Shown here in pieces: positions 62,079 through 64,000 of a stretch of DNA of 64,000 nucleotides (the first letter of the stretch is position 1; every line of letters starts with the position of its first letter). The notes beneath the pieces were generated by a model that saw nothing but the letters and a program-made list of their open reading frames with translations, ran no database searches and had not been told where the DNA came from. Source of the stretch: Paractinoplanes durhamensis (GTDB lineage: Bacteria; Actinomycetota; Actinomycetes; Mycobacteriales; Micromonosporaceae); assembly GCF_016862175.1 (NCBI RefSeq), contig NZ_BOML01000013.1, forward strand, positions 62,001 through 126,000. The letters run 5' to 3'. A program made the position numbers and the translations under genes.

Positions 62079-63053
62079 TTGGCAATACAGCTGGATGCAA
62101 GGCGGGTGCGCTCGGGCGAAAGCCGGCCGGCCGGTGATGGGCGGGACCGGTTACGGCGGATCGGGCACAGCAAGACGTTGATCATCATGTGCCTGCCGGC
62201 GATCTTGTTCTTCTTGGTATTCGCCTACGCTCCGCTGCCGGGCTCGTGGATCGCATTCACCAACTTCAACTACCACGACGGCATCTTCGGCAGTCCGTTC
62301 GTCGGGCTGCGGAACTTCGAGTTCCTGGCCAAGTCGGGGCAGCTCTGGAAGCTGACCCGCAACACGCTCCTCTACAACGTGGCCTTCATCGTGCTGGGCA
62401 ACATCGTCCAGATCGCGGTGGCCATCATGCTCAACGAGATCCGCTCGAAGTACTTCAAGAAGGTCAGCCAGGCGGTGATGTTCCTGCCGTACTTCATCTC
62501 CGTGGTGCTGGTCGGCGTCATCGCGTTCAACCTGCTCAACTACGACACCGGGGCGCTCAACGCGCTGATCGAGCGGACCGGCGGCGACCCGATCAAGATC
62601 TATTCGCAGGCCGGGTTGTGGCCGTTCATCATCGTCCTGTTCCACCTGTGGCAGAGCACCGGCTACGGCTCGATCGTCTACTTCGCCGCCATCCTGAGCA
62701 TCGACAGCACCCTGTTCGAGGCGGCCGCGATCGACGGGGCCTCGGCCTGGCAGCGGACCCGGTACGTCATCCTGCCGAGCCTCAAGCCCACCTTCATCAT
62801 CCTGCTGCTGTTCTCGCTCGGCGGGATCATGCGGGGCAACTTCGGGCTGTTCTGGAACCTGGTCGGCAACAACGCCACGCTCTACGACACCACCGACATC
62901 ATCGAGACCTCCGTCTATCGAATGATCATCAGTCAGAACAACTTCACGACGTCGACGGCGGTCGGGCTCTACCAGTCCCTGTTCGGCTTCGCCCTGGTCA
63001 TGCTGTGCAACTGGCTCGTTCGAAGGGTGAACGAGGACTATGCGCTCTTCTGA
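62079..63053 (+). CDS. LplB-type carbohydrate ABC transporter permease
   Basis: The 324-residue permease has six membrane helices and the EAA loop 'FEAAAIDGASAWQRTRYVIL' that contacts the ATPase. 'PLPGSWIAFTNFNYHDGIFG', 'VGLRNFEFL' and the end 'NWLVRRVNEDYALF' are typical of the LplB/YteP branch, which imports complex oligosaccharides such as aldouronates or rhamnogalacturonan pieces. I prefer TTG 62079, nine bases after GGAGG, to GTG 62070 which sits directly on it. No ATPase gene is visible; such systems often share a common MsmX-like ATPase. Confidence 0.92.
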   Translation: MAIQLDARRVRSGESRPAGDGRDRLRRIGHSKTLIIMCLPAILFFLVFAYAPLPGSWIAFTNFNYHDGIFGSPFVGLRNFEFLAKSGQLWKLTRNTLLYNVAFIVLGNIVQIAVAIMLNEIRSKYFKKVSQAVMFLPYFISVVLVGVIAFNLLNYDTGALNALIERTGGDPIKIYSQAGLWPFIIVLFHLWQSTGYGSIVYFAAILSIDSTLFEAAAIDGASAWQRTRYVILPSLKPTFIILLLFSLGGIMRGNFGLFWNLVGNNATLYDTTDIIETSVYRMIISQNNFTTSTAVGLYQSLFGFALVMLCNWLVRRVNEDYALF

Positions 63054-63927
63054 CAAAAGCGACTACGCGCTGCGCGGCGTCTCCTACCTCGTGGTCACCG
63101 TCTTCACGATCTTCTGCCTGCTGCCCTTCGTGCTGATCGTGTCGGCCTCGGTCTCCGAGGAATCGCAGATCATGGAGCACGGCTTCGGCCTGCTGCCGCG
63201 AGGTTTCTCGCTGACCGCCTACGAATTCATCTTCAAGTCGCCGCGGCAGCTCATCGGCTCCTACGTCGTCACCATCACGATGACGGTTTTCGGCACCGCG
63301 ATCGGCCTGCTCATCATCGCGATGACCGGCTACGCGTTGCAGCGCAAGGACTTCCCGCTCCGCAACGGCATCTCCTTCTTCATCTACTTCACGACGCTGT
63401 TCTCGGCCGGTCTGGCCCCCACCTATCTGTGGGTCGCCCGCGAGCTCGGCCTGCGCGGCAACTACCTCGCGGTGTTCCTGCAACTGCTCATGACGCCGTG
63501 GCTGATCATCCTCATGAAGAACTTCGTCCGGTCGGTGCCGAACGAGATCACCGAGTCGGGAAAGGTGGACGGCGCCGGGGATTTCCGGATCTTCCTGCGG
63601 CTCATCCTCCCGATGATGAAGCCGGCGCTCGCCACCACCGGGCTGTTCCTGGCGCTCGGCTACTGGAACGAGTGGTATCTGTCCTCGCTCTATCTGGGCA
63701 GCACCGTCGAGTTCAAACCGCTCCAGTACTACCTCTACAACGTCATCAACACGGCGAACGCGCTGAAGAGCTCGATGGCGGGCAACAACGTCACGGTCAC
63801 CCAGCTCCCCACCAACACGCTGAAGATGGCCAGCGCCGTGGTCGCGACCGGCCCGATCGTCCTGCTCTACCCGTTCGTCCAGCGCTATTTCGTCAGCGGC
63901 ATCACGGTCGGCGCGGTAAAAGGCTAA
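63040..63927 (+). CDS. LplC/YtcP-type carbohydrate ABC transporter permease
   Basis: The 295-residue partner permease has six helices, the EAA loop 'ITESGKVDGAGDFRIFLRLI' and the family end 'VQRYFVSGITVGAVKG'. 'GYWNEWYLSSLYLGSTVEFK' is another YtcP landmark. It forms the heterodimeric channel with the upstream LplB-type protein, whose gene it overlaps by 14 bp. Pectin or other plant-wall oligosaccharides are plausible substrates given the secreted pectin methylesterase in this window, but that is inference. Confidence 0.93.
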   Translation: MRSSDKSDYALRGVSYLVVTVFTIFCLLPFVLIVSASVSEESQIMEHGFGLLPRGFSLTAYEFIFKSPRQLIGSYVVTITMTVFGTAIGLLIIAMTGYALQRKDFPLRNGISFFIYFTTLFSAGLAPTYLWVARELGLRGNYLAVFLQLLMTPWLIILMKNFVRSVPNEITESGKVDGAGDFRIFLRLILPMMKPALATTGLFLALGYWNEWYLSSLYLGSTVEFKPLQYYLYNVINTANALKSSMAGNNVTVTQLPTNTLKMASAVVATGPIVLLYPFVQRYFVSGITVGAVKG

Positions 63928-63937
63928 GGAGAGCCCG

Positions 63938-64000
63938 ATGAATAAAAAGATAGTCAGGATAGGCGCGGCGTTCGCCGCATTGACCCTGAGCTTGGGAAGC
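63938..64000 (+). CDS. Start of extracellular oligosaccharide-binding lipoprotein (partial)
   Basis: The window ends within this gene. ATG 63938 follows AAGGAG by seven bases and encodes 'MNKKIVRIGAAFAALTLSLG', the n-region and hydrophobic core of a signal peptide. Position after LplB/LplC-type permeases predicts the cognate LplA/YtcQ-type binding lipoprotein, but the lipobox and the mature protein are outside the window. Confidence 0.75.
   Translation, partial: MNKKIVRIGAAFAALTLSLGS

Overview
The window is very GC-rich, uses GTG and TTG starts freely, has many 4-base ATGA/GTGA gene overlaps, and carries actinobacterial gene sets (GlnX-GlnH-PknG, FHA and PP2C proteins, twin MacAB-like exporters). 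It most likely comes from the chromosome of a filamentous actinomycete, probably Micromonosporaceae (Actinoplanes-like); this is inferred from gene content, not from a marker gene. No rRNA, tRNA, CRISPR array, transposase or phage gene was seen.

Layout. 69-4578: small metabolic genes (RidA, LysR regulator, GyrI-like, GNAT, DUF1028, Rieske oxygenase). 4659-12297: an exopolysaccharide locus, with a CapD-type dehydratase divergent from Wzz/ATPase, GT2, sugar-phosphate transferase, flippase and O-antigen-ligase-like polymerase. A CBM2 remnant with an orphan terminator follows. 12629-15587: a MacAB-like exporter. 15797-17344: acyl-CoA ligase. 17487-26073: a seven-gene overlapping signalling operon (GlnX, GlnH, a coiled-coil protein, PknG, PP2C phosphatase, vWA protein, FHA protein), in which an external amino-acid sensor probably feeds a soluble Ser/Thr kinase with its own phosphatase and phosphopeptide reader. 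26110-31287: inositol-monophosphatase-like protein, small secreted proteins, three alpha/beta hydrolases and membrane proteins. 31524-39195: cobalamin-binding-like protein, then a conserved-looking cluster of unknown product (CDP-alcohol phosphotransferase, BchC-like dehydrogenase, divergent PTPS fold, GT4, methyltransferase, LPG-synthase-type membrane protein, RibD-type reductase, GTP cyclohydrolase II).

39449-46787: RecQ with an overlapping caspase-like partner, a zinc-ribbon mini protein, ribokinase preceded by three tandem coupled mini-ORFs, a membrane protein, PAP2 phosphatase and secreted pectin methylesterase. 46788-48664 and 54811-58990 are gene-decay zones: truncated, frameshifted or internally deleted copies of COG4705 membrane proteins, an EfeO cupredoxin piece, a two-component system with a nonsense codon in the regulator and no H-box in the kinase, and an EAL-domain stub. 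Between them lies an intact two-component system divergent from a second MacAB-like exporter (48665-54146), plus a DedA protein. 59153-64000: a membrane-anchored CBM6-like protein, a CHASE-type histidine kinase, and the start of a LplB/LplC-type oligosaccharide ABC importer behind a clear promoter.

Most interesting for follow-up: the tandem ATGA-coupled mini-ORFs before ribokinase, the GTP-cyclohydrolase/PTPS-like/glycosyltransferase cluster, the zinc-ribbon-rich PknG operon, the Walker-A Lys-to-Arg change in the polysaccharide co-polymerase, and the cluster of dead signalling genes.
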